Shown: piece after piece, positions 8,868 to 17,329 of the stretch
Position numbering within the stretch: position 1 is the stretch's first letter
Layout of the letters: each line of letters begins with the position of its first letter
NCBI GenBank assembly: GCA_016870155.1
Contig: VGCE01000002.1
Location: 181,539 to 245,538 of the forward strand
DNA length: 64,000 nucleotides
DNA from: Actinomycetota bacterium
GTDB lineage: Bacteria > Actinomycetota > Thermoleophilia > Miltoncostaeales > Miltoncostaeaceae
Direction of reading: 5' to 3'
The notes under the pieces: generated by a model
Database searches by the model: none
What the model saw: only the letters and a program-made list of their open reading frames with translations
Told to the model about the DNA's origin: nothing
Position numbers and translations under genes: made by a program

Positions 8868-8904
8868 ACAAGCATTCCTTATTCCTGTAATCAAGAGTGC
8901 TTGT
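8868..8904. promoter_or_regulatory. inverted repeat in AT-rich divergent spacer
   Basis: The spacer between the divergent importer and IPT-protein genes is markedly less GC-rich than its surroundings. It holds a 7-bp inverted repeat, ACAAGCA and TGCTTGT, with 23 bases between the arms. A second overlapping pair, GGAATG at 8851 and CATTCC at 8873, is also present. The position suits an operator or overlapping promoters, but no regulator gene lies next to it. Confidence 0.35.
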
Positions 8905-8973
8905 TCGCTCGGTGTATCTCGCATCTGTACTGTCCTGAGTCGAGCCATCCCTCAAACGTCAAAGGATTTCCTC

Positions 8974-10212
8974 ATGCCCCTCAGTCCCCCCTCGGGTCTT
9001 CTCCGGCCAACGCGCGTCGGCGCTGCTCTCGCCTGCTTGCTGCTCGCCCCCGCGACCATGGCGTCCGCGGACACCCTCGTCGACACCGGGGCTGCCTGGT
9101 ACGACAACCAGGGCTTCGACAACGGATACTTCGCCTTCGGATTCACCGCATCAGGCGCAGCCCAGATCGACACCTTCTCGCTGCTTGCATCAGCGTCGGC
9201 AGGCACCGCCAGTGGGACGACCATCGACATCTACGCCAGCTACCCCACGGCGCCGACCACCCCCGCCAACCTCCTCGGCTCGCTCACGTACGCGTCCATC
9301 GCAAACGAGGCCGGCCGGCAGCGGGTGACGTTCACGGGGTCGGTGAACATCCCGGCCGCAGGGGATTACTGGGCGAAGTGGAGCGGGGTCGCCAATGCCT
9401 CGGGCATATGGATCCTCTTCGGATCTCCCGGCACTCCGGCCCCGTGGACCTTCAAGGCCGGCCCCTGGTACCGGGCCGGCACGCTGCAGGCCGACCTGGT
9501 CAGCAACTATATCCCGAAGTTCCGCATCACTGGCACGGCCCTCGCGGCGCCGACCCTCACCGCCGTTACGCCCGTGCAGGGCCCGTCTGCCGGCGGAACC
9601 TCAGTGGTGATCACTGGCACCGGGCTCACCGGGGCCACGGGGGTGTACTTCGGCGGCACGGCCGCCACGTCGTTCACGGTCGGGTCCGCCACCCAGATCA
9701 CGGCGGTCACCCCGGCACGCGCGGCCGGGTCGGTGGATGTGTCGGTGACCACCAGGGGCGGCACGACGGCGCTCGCCAATGCGTTCCGGTTCGAAGCCGC
9801 AACAGCGGGACCATCGGGGGCGACCGAGACCGAGGCCAGCCGTCCGGCAGCCGGCGTGACGCCTGCCGCTCGAGCGCGCATGAGCGCCGTGGAGAACCTC
9901 ACCGCGGGGCGGGGCATCAAGCCCGGCATCAAGACCGTCGCGGCGAGCGTGCGCACGACCCAGGCCGGCCGCTACACGATCCTCTTCGAGAACCAGCTCG
10001 GCCAACGCGTGCCCCTGCAGCGTGGCTCACGCGTGGGATCGCGCACACTGCGCACCCTCATCTACGCGGTGGTGGTGAACGCTGGAGCCGCCCGGTCGCT
10101 GCCCGTATCCGCAGCCCTCCGCGTGGCAGCGACGCAGGGCCTGCGCATCCGCGTAATCCACCGCGACGCCTCCTCGGGTGCCCTCTCGGGCGAAGAGGCA
10201 GCAGCCGGCTGA
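8974..10212 (+). CDS. secreted IPT/TIG-domain protein
   Basis: A 412-residue exported protein. The ATG is preceded by AAAGGA and gives a signal peptide (basic n-region, core ACLLLAPATMASA, cleavage near residue 31). The mature N-terminal domain of about 150 residues is beta-rich and resembles a choice-of-anchor module. An IPT/TIG immunoglobulin-like domain follows at about residues 193-275 (PTLTAVTPVQGPSAGGTSVV, then GGTAATSFTVGSATQITAVT), then a C-terminal domain of about 110 residues. No LPXTG, PEP-CTERM or transmembrane anchor is visible. Likely a cell-surface or adhesive protein; its ligand is unknown. Confidence 0.75.
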   Translation: MPLSPPSGLLRPTRVGAALACLLLAPATMASADTLVDTGAAWYDNQGFDNGYFAFGFTASGAAQIDTFSLLASASAGTASGTTIDIYASYPTAPTTPANLLGSLTYASIANEAGRQRVTFTGSVNIPAAGDYWAKWSGVANASGIWILFGSPGTPAPWTFKAGPWYRAGTLQADLVSNYIPKFRITGTALAAPTLTAVTPVQGPSAGGTSVVITGTGLTGATGVYFGGTAATSFTVGSATQITAVTPARAAGSVDVSVTTRGGTTALANAFRFEAATAGPSGATETEASRPAAGVTPAARARMSAVENLTAGRGIKPGIKTVAASVRTTQAGRYTILFENQLGQRVPLQRGSRVGSRTLRTLIYAVVVNAGAARSLPVSAALRVAATQGLRIRVIHRDASSGALSGEEAAAG

Positions 10213-10315
10213 AGCGCAGCACGTCTAAGGCGAGAAGCGCAGCCCGGGTCGGCCCACCGCCACCCGGCGCGCCCACGCGAAGGTCCTGCCCGGAACACGC
10301 CCTGGGCGGTTTGCC

Positions 10316-10987
10316 TTACTCGGGCGGGAGCTGGAGCCGCCGCTCGCCGGCCCACGCCGCAGCCTGCGAGCGCCGCTGGAAGCCGAGCTTGCGAAGCAGC
10401 TGCGACACGTGGTTGCGCACGGTCTTCTCGGAGAGGTGGAGCACCTCGCCGATGGCGCGGTTGGTATAGCCCTCGGCGATGAGGGCGAGCATGCGGCGCT
10501 CGCGATCGGTGAGCCCGGCGAGCTCGGCCTCGGCCTGCTTGGCCGAGAGCTCGCGGAATTGGCTGAGCAGGGCGCCGGTGGCGCGCGGGTCGAGCGTGGA
10601 CGCGCCCGAGGCGGCGTCGCGGATGGCCTGGGTGAGGCGCTCGGCGTCGGCCTGCTTGAGCAGGTAGCCCGATGCCCCGGCCATCACCGATCCCACGATG
10701 GCTTCCTCATCGGAGTACGAGGTGAGCATGACCACGCGGATGTCTTCGTTCTCCTGCTTGATGCGCCGGCAGGCGTCCACCCCGCTGCCGTCGGGCAGGC
10801 GGATGTCCATGAGCACTACGTCGGGGGTGAGCTGGGCAGCCAACTGCACCGACTCGGCCACCGACCCGGCCTCCCCCACCACGCGGAAGCCGCTGGTGTG
10901 GGACAGCAGCGAGCGCAGGCCCAGTCGCACGACGTGGTGGTCGTCCACGATCAGCACGCGAATGGGATCTGTGGTGCTGGGCGTCAT
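10316..10987 (-). CDS. NarL/FixJ-family response regulator
   Basis: A 223-residue two-component regulator. The receiver domain has the acidic pocket IVDDH near residues 13-17, phospho-acceptor Asp61 in VVLMDIRLPDG and conserved MLTSY near residue 86. The C-terminal LuxR-type HTH (LTDRERRMLALIAEGYTNRA, then LSEKTVRNHVSQLLRKLG) lies at about residues 155-205. Its start overlaps the stop of the sensor kinase gene, so the two are a cognate pair. The regulon cannot be inferred. Confidence 0.92.
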   Translation of the reverse strand: MTPSTTDPIRVLIVDDHHVVRLGLRSLLSHTSGFRVVGEAGSVAESVQLAAQLTPDVVLMDIRLPDGSGVDACRRIKQENEDIRVVMLTSYSDEEAIVGSVMAGASGYLLKQADAERLTQAIRDAASGASTLDPRATGALLSQFRELSAKQAEAELAGLTDRERRMLALIAEGYTNRAIGEVLHLSEKTVRNHVSQLLRKLGFQRRSQAAAWAGERRLQLPPE

Positions 10988-12453
10988 CGGGTGACCACCT
11001 CGTCTGGGAGCCCCGGCGCGGTCACCGGCATCTCGGTTGCCTCAACATCGTCCAGCGGAACGGCCAGCACGACACGCGTGCCACCGGCGGGATTCGGCTC
11101 GACCGCCAGGCGGCCGCCGAGCCAGCGTGCCCGCTCCTGCATGTTACGGACACCGTTGCCGTGTCCGGGCTCCGATCGGTCGGTTCCCTGCTCCTGGAGC
11201 CCGCGGCCGTTGTCGGCCACCACCAGGTTGATCTCGTCGGGGTGGAAGGCCAGGGTCACGTCCACGGTGCACGGGCCAGCGTGCCGGGCCACGTTCGCAA
11301 GGGCCTCGCGCGCCACGTGCTTGAGGTGCTGCCCGGCGTCGTCGGGCAGCGGGCCGCAGGTCTCGATGCCGGTCACGTGGTAAGCCACCTCGAACTGCGG
11401 CTCGGCGGCGAATTCGGTGACCGTGCGGTCGATGTCCGACGCGATGCCCGCGGGGCCGCCGTCGGGCGCCTGCAGGCCGCGGATGTACCCACGCAGGCCG
11501 TTGATCGTGCTGTTGAGGCTGCCCACCACGGTGCGCACCTCGTCGCGCGCATCGGGGTCGGACGTGTTGAGGGCGATGGCCTCGAGGTGCAGACCGGATG
11601 CGTAGATCGACTGGATCGTGCCGTCATGCAGGTCGCGGCCGAAGCGCGCGCGCTCCTCGGCCACCAGGCGCGCGCGTTCGAGGGTCTCCTCGCGCTGGGT
11701 GGCCTCCACCTCGAAGATGTCGAGCACCTTCATGAACGCCAGCAGCAGCATCAGCGCCACGGCCGTGCGCACCACCGCGAGCGGGAACCCGGTGGCGTCG
11801 AACCACGCCACCTCGTTGGCGATGCCCCCCGGCGCCCATGGCGCGGGCTCCACGATGAACCCGCCCACCACGGCATACGCCAGGAAGGCCCACGACGCCA
11901 CGGCGGCGTACGGCCGGATGCCGGTCATGCCCTCGCGGGTGAGCTCCTCCCGCTGCACCCACAGCCCGTAGGCCGAGAGCAGCGCCCCGGGGACCACGAA
12001 GATGTAGCGCGAGAGGGCGGCCGTGGTGGCCTCCCACTGCAGGACCCCCCACCCCTCTTCGCCGGCGAGCACCGTGGCCAGCACGAGGATGCCGGCCCAC
12101 GCCACCACGGACGCGGCGGTCAACGACACGAGGCGCTGGCGCGTCCACGGCACCAGGCGCAGACCGAATTGCAGCAGGAACACCACCGCGACGGTCTGCA
12201 TGACGGCCCGGATGACCACTAGGGCCTCGATGACCTCGGGCGCGAAGTACGTGGCCTGGATGGGGATGAACACGTAGCCCCACACCACCAGCGCGGAGAT
12301 GAACGCGAACGACGCCAGCCAGATGAGCGACGAGGTCAGCGCAAGGCGCGTGGCGCGGCGACGCTGCAGCCACAGCGCGAACCCGAGCGCGAACAGAACC
12401 ACCCCGTGCATGAACACGAGGAGGATGTCGTTCTGCTCGAAGAATGTTTCCAT
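10984..12453 (-). CDS. membrane sensor histidine kinase (HisKA_3 type)
   Basis: A 489-residue sensor whose first half has about seven hydrophobic segments, so sensing is probably in or at the membrane. A short linker leads to the dimerisation/phospho-acceptor box RFGRDLHDGTIQSIYASG, typical of the NarX/DesK class. The HATPase domain follows: N-box HVAREALANVARHA, G1 box VVADNGRGL and G2 region GHGNGVRNMQERARWLGG. It is translationally coupled to the NarL-type regulator downstream. The signal is unknown; there is no PAS, GAF or HAMP domain. Confidence 0.9.
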   Translation of the reverse strand: METFFEQNDILLVFMHGVVLFALGFALWLQRRRATRLALTSSLIWLASFAFISALVVWGYVFIPIQATYFAPEVIEALVVIRAVMQTVAVVFLLQFGLRLVPWTRQRLVSLTAASVVAWAGILVLATVLAGEEGWGVLQWEATTAALSRYIFVVPGALLSAYGLWVQREELTREGMTGIRPYAAVASWAFLAYAVVGGFIVEPAPWAPGGIANEVAWFDATGFPLAVVRTAVALMLLLAFMKVLDIFEVEATQREETLERARLVAEERARFGRDLHDGTIQSIYASGLHLEAIALNTSDPDARDEVRTVVGSLNSTINGLRGYIRGLQAPDGGPAGIASDIDRTVTEFAAEPQFEVAYHVTGIETCGPLPDDAGQHLKHVAREALANVARHAGPCTVDVTLAFHPDEINLVVADNGRGLQEQGTDRSEPGHGNGVRNMQERARWLGGRLAVEPNPAGGTRVVLAVPLDDVEATEMPVTAPGLPDEVVTR

Positions 12454-12494
12454 GCGCCGGCCTTCTTCCCGTGAGGGCTGGCCACTCTAGTGCG

Positions 12495-12749
12495 TCAGGA
12501 GCCGGCGATCTCCTCAAGGCGCGCGCGCATCTCGCCGAGCGGCTCGGCCTGCGCGGCCGCGACGATCTCGGGCTCATCCAGCAGCGCGCGGCGCTCCATC
12601 GGGTTGAGTCGGTTCGTGACGTACGGGTCTTCCAAGGTGTCGCCCAGGGTGCGCCCCTGCGAGAGTTGCGCCGTCACATACTCGATGAGCCGCTTGTGGG
12701 CCGCGCTTGGGTCGGTGATGAGGCCGGCGATGGTCTCCTTGATGCTCAT
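12495..12749 (-). CDS. small helical protein, unknown
   Basis: An 84-residue, fully helical, charged protein without signal peptide or membrane segment. The ATG overlaps the TGA stop of htpX (ATGA), so it is likely co-translated with that protease. Its segment DPYVTNRLNPMERRALLDEP has a compact, conserved look, but I do not recognise a family. A role connected to HtpX is only suggested by the coupling. Confidence 0.6.
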   Translation of the reverse strand: MSIKETIAGLITDPSAAHKRLIEYVTAQLSQGRTLGDTLEDPYVTNRLNPMERRALLDEPEIVAAAQAEPLGEMRARLEEIAGS

Positions 12750-13648
12750 GCGATGGCCTCTCGGGGCCGGGCCGACGTCACCGCGCCCATGGCGCGAAGG
12801 CGCCGGATCCGCTCATCCATCGGCGGATGCGTGGAGAAGAGCTTGGTGATACCCGCGCCGTGCAACGAAGCGAACGGGTTCACGATATACATCTGCGCCG
12901 TCGCGGGGTTCGGATCCATGGGAATGCGCTCGGCGCCCATCTGCAGCTTCTCGAGCGCGCTCGCCAGCGGCTCCGCCTCGCCCATGAGCTCGGCGCCGGT
13001 GCGGTCGGCCTCGTACTCGCGGCCGCGCGAGATGGCCATCTGGATCATCACGGCGGCGATCGGGGCGATGATCATCGCGGCGAGCGCGGCCCAGCCGCCC
13101 ACGCCGCCCTCATCGTCCCCGCCGCCGAAGATGAGGGAGAACTGCAGCCAGTTGGCGATGGCCGCGATGGCGCCGGCGGCCATGGCGGCCACGCTGGCGA
13201 TAAGGATGTCGCGGTTCTTGATGTGCGCCATCTCGTGGGCCACGACCCCTTCGAGCTCGCGCGGGCTCAGCGCGTGCTGGATTCCCTGGGTCACGGCGAT
13301 GGCCGCGTGCTTGGGGTTGCGACCGCACGCGAACGCGTTGGGCTGCTGGTCGGGGGTGACGTACACGCCGGGCTTCGGGCAGCCCGCGCGAGCGGCCAGG
13401 CGATCGACCATGGCGTGCAGCTCCGGTGCCTCCTCGGGCGACACCTCGACGGCCCGGGACATCTTGAGGGCCAGCTTGCCGCTGCCCCAGTACATCGCGA
13501 AGTTGAACACCACGGCGATCACGACCATCACGATGAGGCCGGTGGATCCGCCGATGAGCCCTCCGAGCAGGATCAGCACACCTGTGAGGGCGGCCATCAG
13601 GAGAGCGGTCTTGAAGTAGTTCCAGCCGGTCGTGGCGCCGGAGCTCAT
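12746..13648 (-). CDS. htpX: HtpX-type membrane metalloprotease (M48)
   Basis: A 300-residue zinc endopeptidase that cleaves misfolded membrane proteins. Two hydrophobic helices at the N-terminus are followed by the zinc site HEMAHIKNRD (HExxH) and a further hydrophobic hairpin, then the third zinc ligand in REYEADRTGAELMG. The C-terminal THPPMDERIRRLRAM is typical of the family. The ATG chosen begins MSSGATTGWN; the frame runs on upstream without homology. The overlap with the small gene downstream suggests a two-gene operon. Confidence 0.93.
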   Translation of the reverse strand: MSSGATTGWNYFKTALLMAALTGVLILLGGLIGGSTGLIVMVVIAVVFNFAMYWGSGKLALKMSRAVEVSPEEAPELHAMVDRLAARAGCPKPGVYVTPDQQPNAFACGRNPKHAAIAVTQGIQHALSPRELEGVVAHEMAHIKNRDILIASVAAMAAGAIAAIANWLQFSLIFGGGDDEGGVGGWAALAAMIIAPIAAVMIQMAISRGREYEADRTGAELMGEAEPLASALEKLQMGAERIPMDPNPATAQMYIVNPFASLHGAGITKLFSTHPPMDERIRRLRAMGAVTSARPREAIA

Positions 13649-13712
13649 CAGTCCTCCAGATTTCGCTGACATGCGGGGGAAACCCCGATACCGTGGCAGT
13701 ATAAGGGCGTTG

Positions 13713-14330
13713 ATGACGCGATCACGGCGAGCGGTCATTGTGCATCGGTTAAGGGTTACGGCCCTCATGGCGGCCGTTGCCTGCGTGCCCCTGCTCGCGG
13801 GCTGCGCCGGCGGCGGCGTGGCCGCGCAGGACAGCGTGGAGGCCGACCCGGCCTTCGTGGTGCGCGTGCTGCCCACCCGCCCGGGGCTGGACATCGCGGG
13901 CCCCGAGGTGAAGACGGGGTCGGGGGAGTTCGACACGGCGACCCTCGGGAAGTCGATCCCCGGACTCGCCGAGGGCGCGAAGGACGGCGGGCTGCGGGCC
14001 GCGGCCACGCGCACGTGGACCGGACCGGGGGGGGCGCGGCTGGTGGCGGTGGCGAGCCTATGGGACGACAGCGAGCCCGCGCGGGCGATCGGCGGGCAGG
14101 TGGTGAAGGCCGCGGTGCCAGGTGGCACGCCGTGGACCCCCCGGCAGTACGGCGGCTCGCAGGGGTACCGATCGGACACCGCCCGGGCGCTCAACGTGGT
14201 GGCGGGCAAGGTGTCGCTGCTCGTGATCGCCGGGGGGCCGATCGACGACGAGGCAGTGCTGCGCACGGTCGACCTGATGCGCAAGGCCACGAACGGCGAC
14301 GACCTGGAGGGACCGGTGTCGGGTGGGTAG
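13713..14330 (+). CDS. putative lipoprotein, unknown function
   Basis: A 205-residue exported protein with a basic n-region, hydrophobic core and lipobox LLAGC at about residues 26-30 counted from this ATG. The mature part has no recognised domain; it includes beta-like segments (RLVAVASLWDD, KVSLLVIAGGP). A TATAAG box lies about 15 bases upstream of the start, consistent with a nearby promoter in the space shared with the divergent htpX. Its stop lies inside the first codons of hflX, so the two are co-translated. Confidence 0.7.
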   Translation: MTRSRRAVIVHRLRVTALMAAVACVPLLAGCAGGGVAAQDSVEADPAFVVRVLPTRPGLDIAGPEVKTGSGEFDTATLGKSIPGLAEGAKDGGLRAAATRTWTGPGGARLVAVASLWDDSEPARAIGGQVVKAAVPGGTPWTPRQYGGSQGYRSDTARALNVVAGKVSLLVIAGGPIDDEAVLRTVDLMRKATNGDDLEGPVSGG

Positions 14331-15657
14331 GGAGCTGCAGCGCACCTACCGGGGGCGCGCCTGGCGCGAGGAGGACCCCGACGACAAGCGCGGCCTGCAC
14401 GAGGTGGGCAAGGCCGAGAGGGCCGTGCTCATCGCGTCGCTCAACTGCTCGCCGGTGGAGGAGGACGACCGCCTCACGGAGATGGGCGACCTGCTCGACA
14501 CCGCCGGCGCGCTGGTGGTGCACCGCGTGGTGCAGCGCCGCGACCGCCCCGACCCGCGGCTGTACCTGGGCAAGGGGCGGCTCGGTGAGCTGGCCGAGTG
14601 GGTGAAGGAGAACAAGCCTGACGTGGTTGCCTGCGAGGGAGACCTCAGCGCGGGCCAGCAGCGGCACCTGGAGGACACGCTGAAGACCCGCGTGGTGGAC
14701 CGCACGGGGGTGATTCTCGACATCTTCGCGCTGCACGCGCGATCGGCCGAAGGCAAGCTGCAGGTGGAGCTCGCGCAGATGGAGTACTCGTATTCGCGCC
14801 AGGAGGGCCTCTGGCAGCACCTCGAGCGCCTGGGCGGCGGCGTGGGAACCCGGGGGCCCGGTGAGAGCCAGCTGGAATCCGACCGGCGGATGATCCGCAC
14901 GCGCATGGGCGTGCTGCGCCAGCGCATCGCCGAGGTGGCCAAGAACCGCGACACCATGCGCGAGGAGCGCCTGGCATCAGCCGTCACTCGCGTGGCGCTT
15001 ACCGGCTACACCAACGCCGGCAAGTCGAGTCTGATGAACGCCCTCACCGGGGCCGAGGTGGATGTCAACGACGCGCTGTTCGAGACCCTCGACGCCACCA
15101 CGCGGGCCTTCACGAAGGACGGCATGAAGGTGCTGGTGTCTGACACCGTCGGCTTCATCCGGCACCTCCCCCACCAGCTGGTGGAATCGTTCCGCTCGAC
15201 CCTCGACGAGGTGCGCGACGCCCACTTGGTCGTGCACGTGGCCGACGCCTCGGAGGACGACGAGGGGCGCGCGGCGCGGGCCACCGCCGTGGAGGAGGTG
15301 CTCGACGAGATCGGCGCGCACGAGGTGCCGCGCCTGCTCGTGCTGAACAAGGTGGACCTGCTCGATGAGGACGAGCGCGACGCCCTTGCCCGCCGCTACC
15401 CCCAGGCGGTGATGACCTCGGCGATCACCGGCGAGGGGCTGGACGATCTGCGCGACCGCCTGCTCACCACGGCCCGCGCGCGGTGGGACCGCCTGGAGCT
15501 CGAGGTGCCCTACTCCCGCGGCGACGTCATCTCGGCGGTGTACGCGCACGGGCGCGACGTCACCCAGGACGCCGGCCCCGAGGGCACGGTGATACGCGCG
15601 CTCATGCCCCCCGTGGAGGCCGCCCGCGTGCGGGCACTGCTGAACGGCGACGGCTGA
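14323..15657 (+). CDS. hflX: ribosome-associated GTPase HflX
   Basis: A 444-residue GTPase that splits or rescues stalled 70S ribosomes. The N-terminal HflX domain (about residues 35-190) carries the glycine-rich GGGVGTRGPGESQLE segment. The G domain has G1 GYTNAGKSSLMNAL, G3 DTVGFIRHLP and G4 LNKVD. It starts with GTG overlapping the stop of the upstream lipoprotein gene by 8 bases. Family length and motif order are normal. Confidence 0.95.
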   Translation: MGRELQRTYRGRAWREEDPDDKRGLHEVGKAERAVLIASLNCSPVEEDDRLTEMGDLLDTAGALVVHRVVQRRDRPDPRLYLGKGRLGELAEWVKENKPDVVACEGDLSAGQQRHLEDTLKTRVVDRTGVILDIFALHARSAEGKLQVELAQMEYSYSRQEGLWQHLERLGGGVGTRGPGESQLESDRRMIRTRMGVLRQRIAEVAKNRDTMREERLASAVTRVALTGYTNAGKSSLMNALTGAEVDVNDALFETLDATTRAFTKDGMKVLVSDTVGFIRHLPHQLVESFRSTLDEVRDAHLVVHVADASEDDEGRAARATAVEEVLDEIGAHEVPRLLVLNKVDLLDEDERDALARRYPQAVMTSAITGEGLDDLRDRLLTTARARWDRLELEVPYSRGDVISAVYAHGRDVTQDAGPEGTVIRALMPPVEAARVRALLNGDG

Positions 15658-15681
15658 GCGCCGCCGGGGCCCGGTGCCTGC

Positions 15682-16722
15682 CTAGCTCCTGATGAAGACG
15701 GGCGTGCCGATCCTTACGCGCGGGTAGAGGTTCTCCACATCGGAGATGTACATGCGGATGCACCCATGCGATGCCATCGTGCCGATGGACGACGGGTTGG
15801 GCGTGCCGTGCATGCCGATTGCCGGGGCCGAGGTGCCGATCCACCGCGTGCCGAGCGGGTTGCCGGGGCCGGGCGGCACCGTGCCGAGTCCGGCGGCCCA
15901 TGGGGAGTCGGGTGGGAACCACGTGGGGTTGATCTGCTTCTGGATCACCGCGTAGTTGCCGGTGGGGGTGGGATAGGCCGGCTGGCCAATGGCGATGGGG
16001 TAGGTGCGAATGCGCTTCATGATTGATCCGTCGGGCTTCGTGGTGCCCCGGTACAGGCGCAGCTTGAAGGCGCTCTTGTCGATGACGATCACGGCGCCCA
16101 CCGACGTGACGCTCGGGCGCACCTTCTTCGTCACCAGCGCATACGGGGTGGCCGGACGCGCGGCGATGAACGCCGGGGCGAGCAGCGCCACGGACTTGGG
16201 CACGTCGATCTCGGTGCCCAGGCTGGCCCGGCGGATTACCGGCTGCAGCCCGCGCATCGCCACGGCCGCATCCCTGCCGTCCACCTCGTACTGCGTGGCG
16301 CGCCAGGTGAGCACCTCGCGAAGCTTCCCCTGGTTGATGGTCTGCGCCACCGGCGCGTCGATCACCTGCCCCGGGGCGGGCGCCCACTGGTAGGCCTGCA
16401 GGATCGCCGCATCGACATTGGCCCGATAGCCGACGGCATCGGGATTGATGTCGAACTGCCTGCCCTCGAACGTGACGGGCATGGGCGCCCGTCGTGGCGT
16501 TACCAGCTGGTCGTACACGCGCTGGCGGGCGTCGAGGCCCGCGAGGCCCGAGACGTCCACGCCGCCCACGGTGACGCCCGCGGCAATCGTGGTATCCGGG
16601 AAGGCCACGGTCGGAGCCGCCGGGGCCTGGGCAGTTGCGGCAGCGGGGATGACCGCGGCGGGAACCCCGGCGATGGCCAGGGCGGCGAGGGCAATGCGAA
16701 CGACGGGTCGAAAAGGGGGCAC
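15682..16722 (-). CDS. L,D-transpeptidase (YkuD family), exported
   Basis: A 346-residue cell-wall cross-linking enzyme forming 3-3 peptidoglycan links or attaching proteins. Signal peptide at residues 1-33, a putative peptidoglycan-binding region at about 42-195, and the YkuD domain at about 210-346 with HGTPNPSSIGTMASHGCIRM (His305, His319, nucleophile Cys321). The start is GTG. The domain order resembles actinobacterial Ldt enzymes, but the N-terminal part is not the Ig-like pair seen in mycobacterial LdtMt2. Confidence 0.9.
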   Translation of the reverse strand: MPPFRPVVRIALAALAIAGVPAAVIPAAATAQAPAAPTVAFPDTTIAAGVTVGGVDVSGLAGLDARQRVYDQLVTPRRAPMPVTFEGRQFDINPDAVGYRANVDAAILQAYQWAPAPGQVIDAPVAQTINQGKLREVLTWRATQYEVDGRDAAVAMRGLQPVIRRASLGTEIDVPKSVALLAPAFIAARPATPYALVTKKVRPSVTSVGAVIVIDKSAFKLRLYRGTTKPDGSIMKRIRTYPIAIGQPAYPTPTGNYAVIQKQINPTWFPPDSPWAAGLGTVPPGPGNPLGTRWIGTSAPAIGMHGTPNPSSIGTMASHGCIRMYISDVENLYPRVRIGTPVFIRS

Positions 16723-16808
16723 AGGGCCTTCGGTCGGGGTCCACGGACGCGCGGCATGATAGCGGCGACTCCGGTGGCTCCCGATCGGGGGGTCATCGGG
16801 GGACGGAG

Positions 16809-17279
16809 GTGTCCAGCAGACGGATGAGCAGGAAGTCCGCGCTCAGGCGGCGTATGGTGCCGGTAGCTCTCGTGAACGCAGACGCCACACACATCGAGGC
16901 CACCATCGGCAACGACCCAGGGGAGATCGCCCCCGTGCGGGAGGCCGTGCACGAGCTGGCCGAGAGGGCCGGCTACGGGAAGCGGGCCGACGACCTTGCC
17001 CTCGCCGTGGACGAGCTCATCGCCAACGCGCAGGAGCACGGCGCCGCGCCGATCCACGTGGTGGCCGCGGCCGACGGCGACAGCGGCGTGCACGTGGAGG
17101 TCTCCGACGCCGGGAGCGGCTTCGACTGGAGCGAGGCCGTGCGCGAGCACCCGCCGCGCCCCGACTCGCGCCGCGGCCGTGGCCTTTGGATCGTGCGGCA
17201 GCTGGTGGACAGGGTCACGGTGGAGCGCGATGGCGACGACGCCACGCGCATCCGCATCGTCCTGCAGCAGGCCGCCTAG
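16809..17279 (+). CDS. RsbW-like serine kinase / ATP-binding regulator
   Basis: A stand-alone HATPase domain of the anti-sigma factor kinase group. N-box DDLALAVDELIANAQEHG, G1 box VSDAGSGFDWS and G2 box RRGRGLWIVRQL are intact. Such proteins phosphorylate an STAS-domain antagonist or bind a sigma factor; neither partner gene lies beside it. The start is uncertain: GTG at 16809, ATG at 16824, or ATG at 16854, the last giving a 141-residue protein of typical length. It converges with the amidohydrolase gene. Confidence 0.8.
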   Translation: MSSRRMSRKSALRRRMVPVALVNADATHIEATIGNDPGEIAPVREAVHELAERAGYGKRADDLALAVDELIANAQEHGAAPIHVVAAADGDSGVHVEVSDAGSGFDWSEAVREHPPRPDSRRGRGLWIVRQLVDRVTVERDGDDATRIRIVLQQAA

Positions 17280-17329
17280 GCACCACCGGTCCGGGGCAGC
17301 GCGCGACGCGCCCGCCCCTCACGCCCTGC

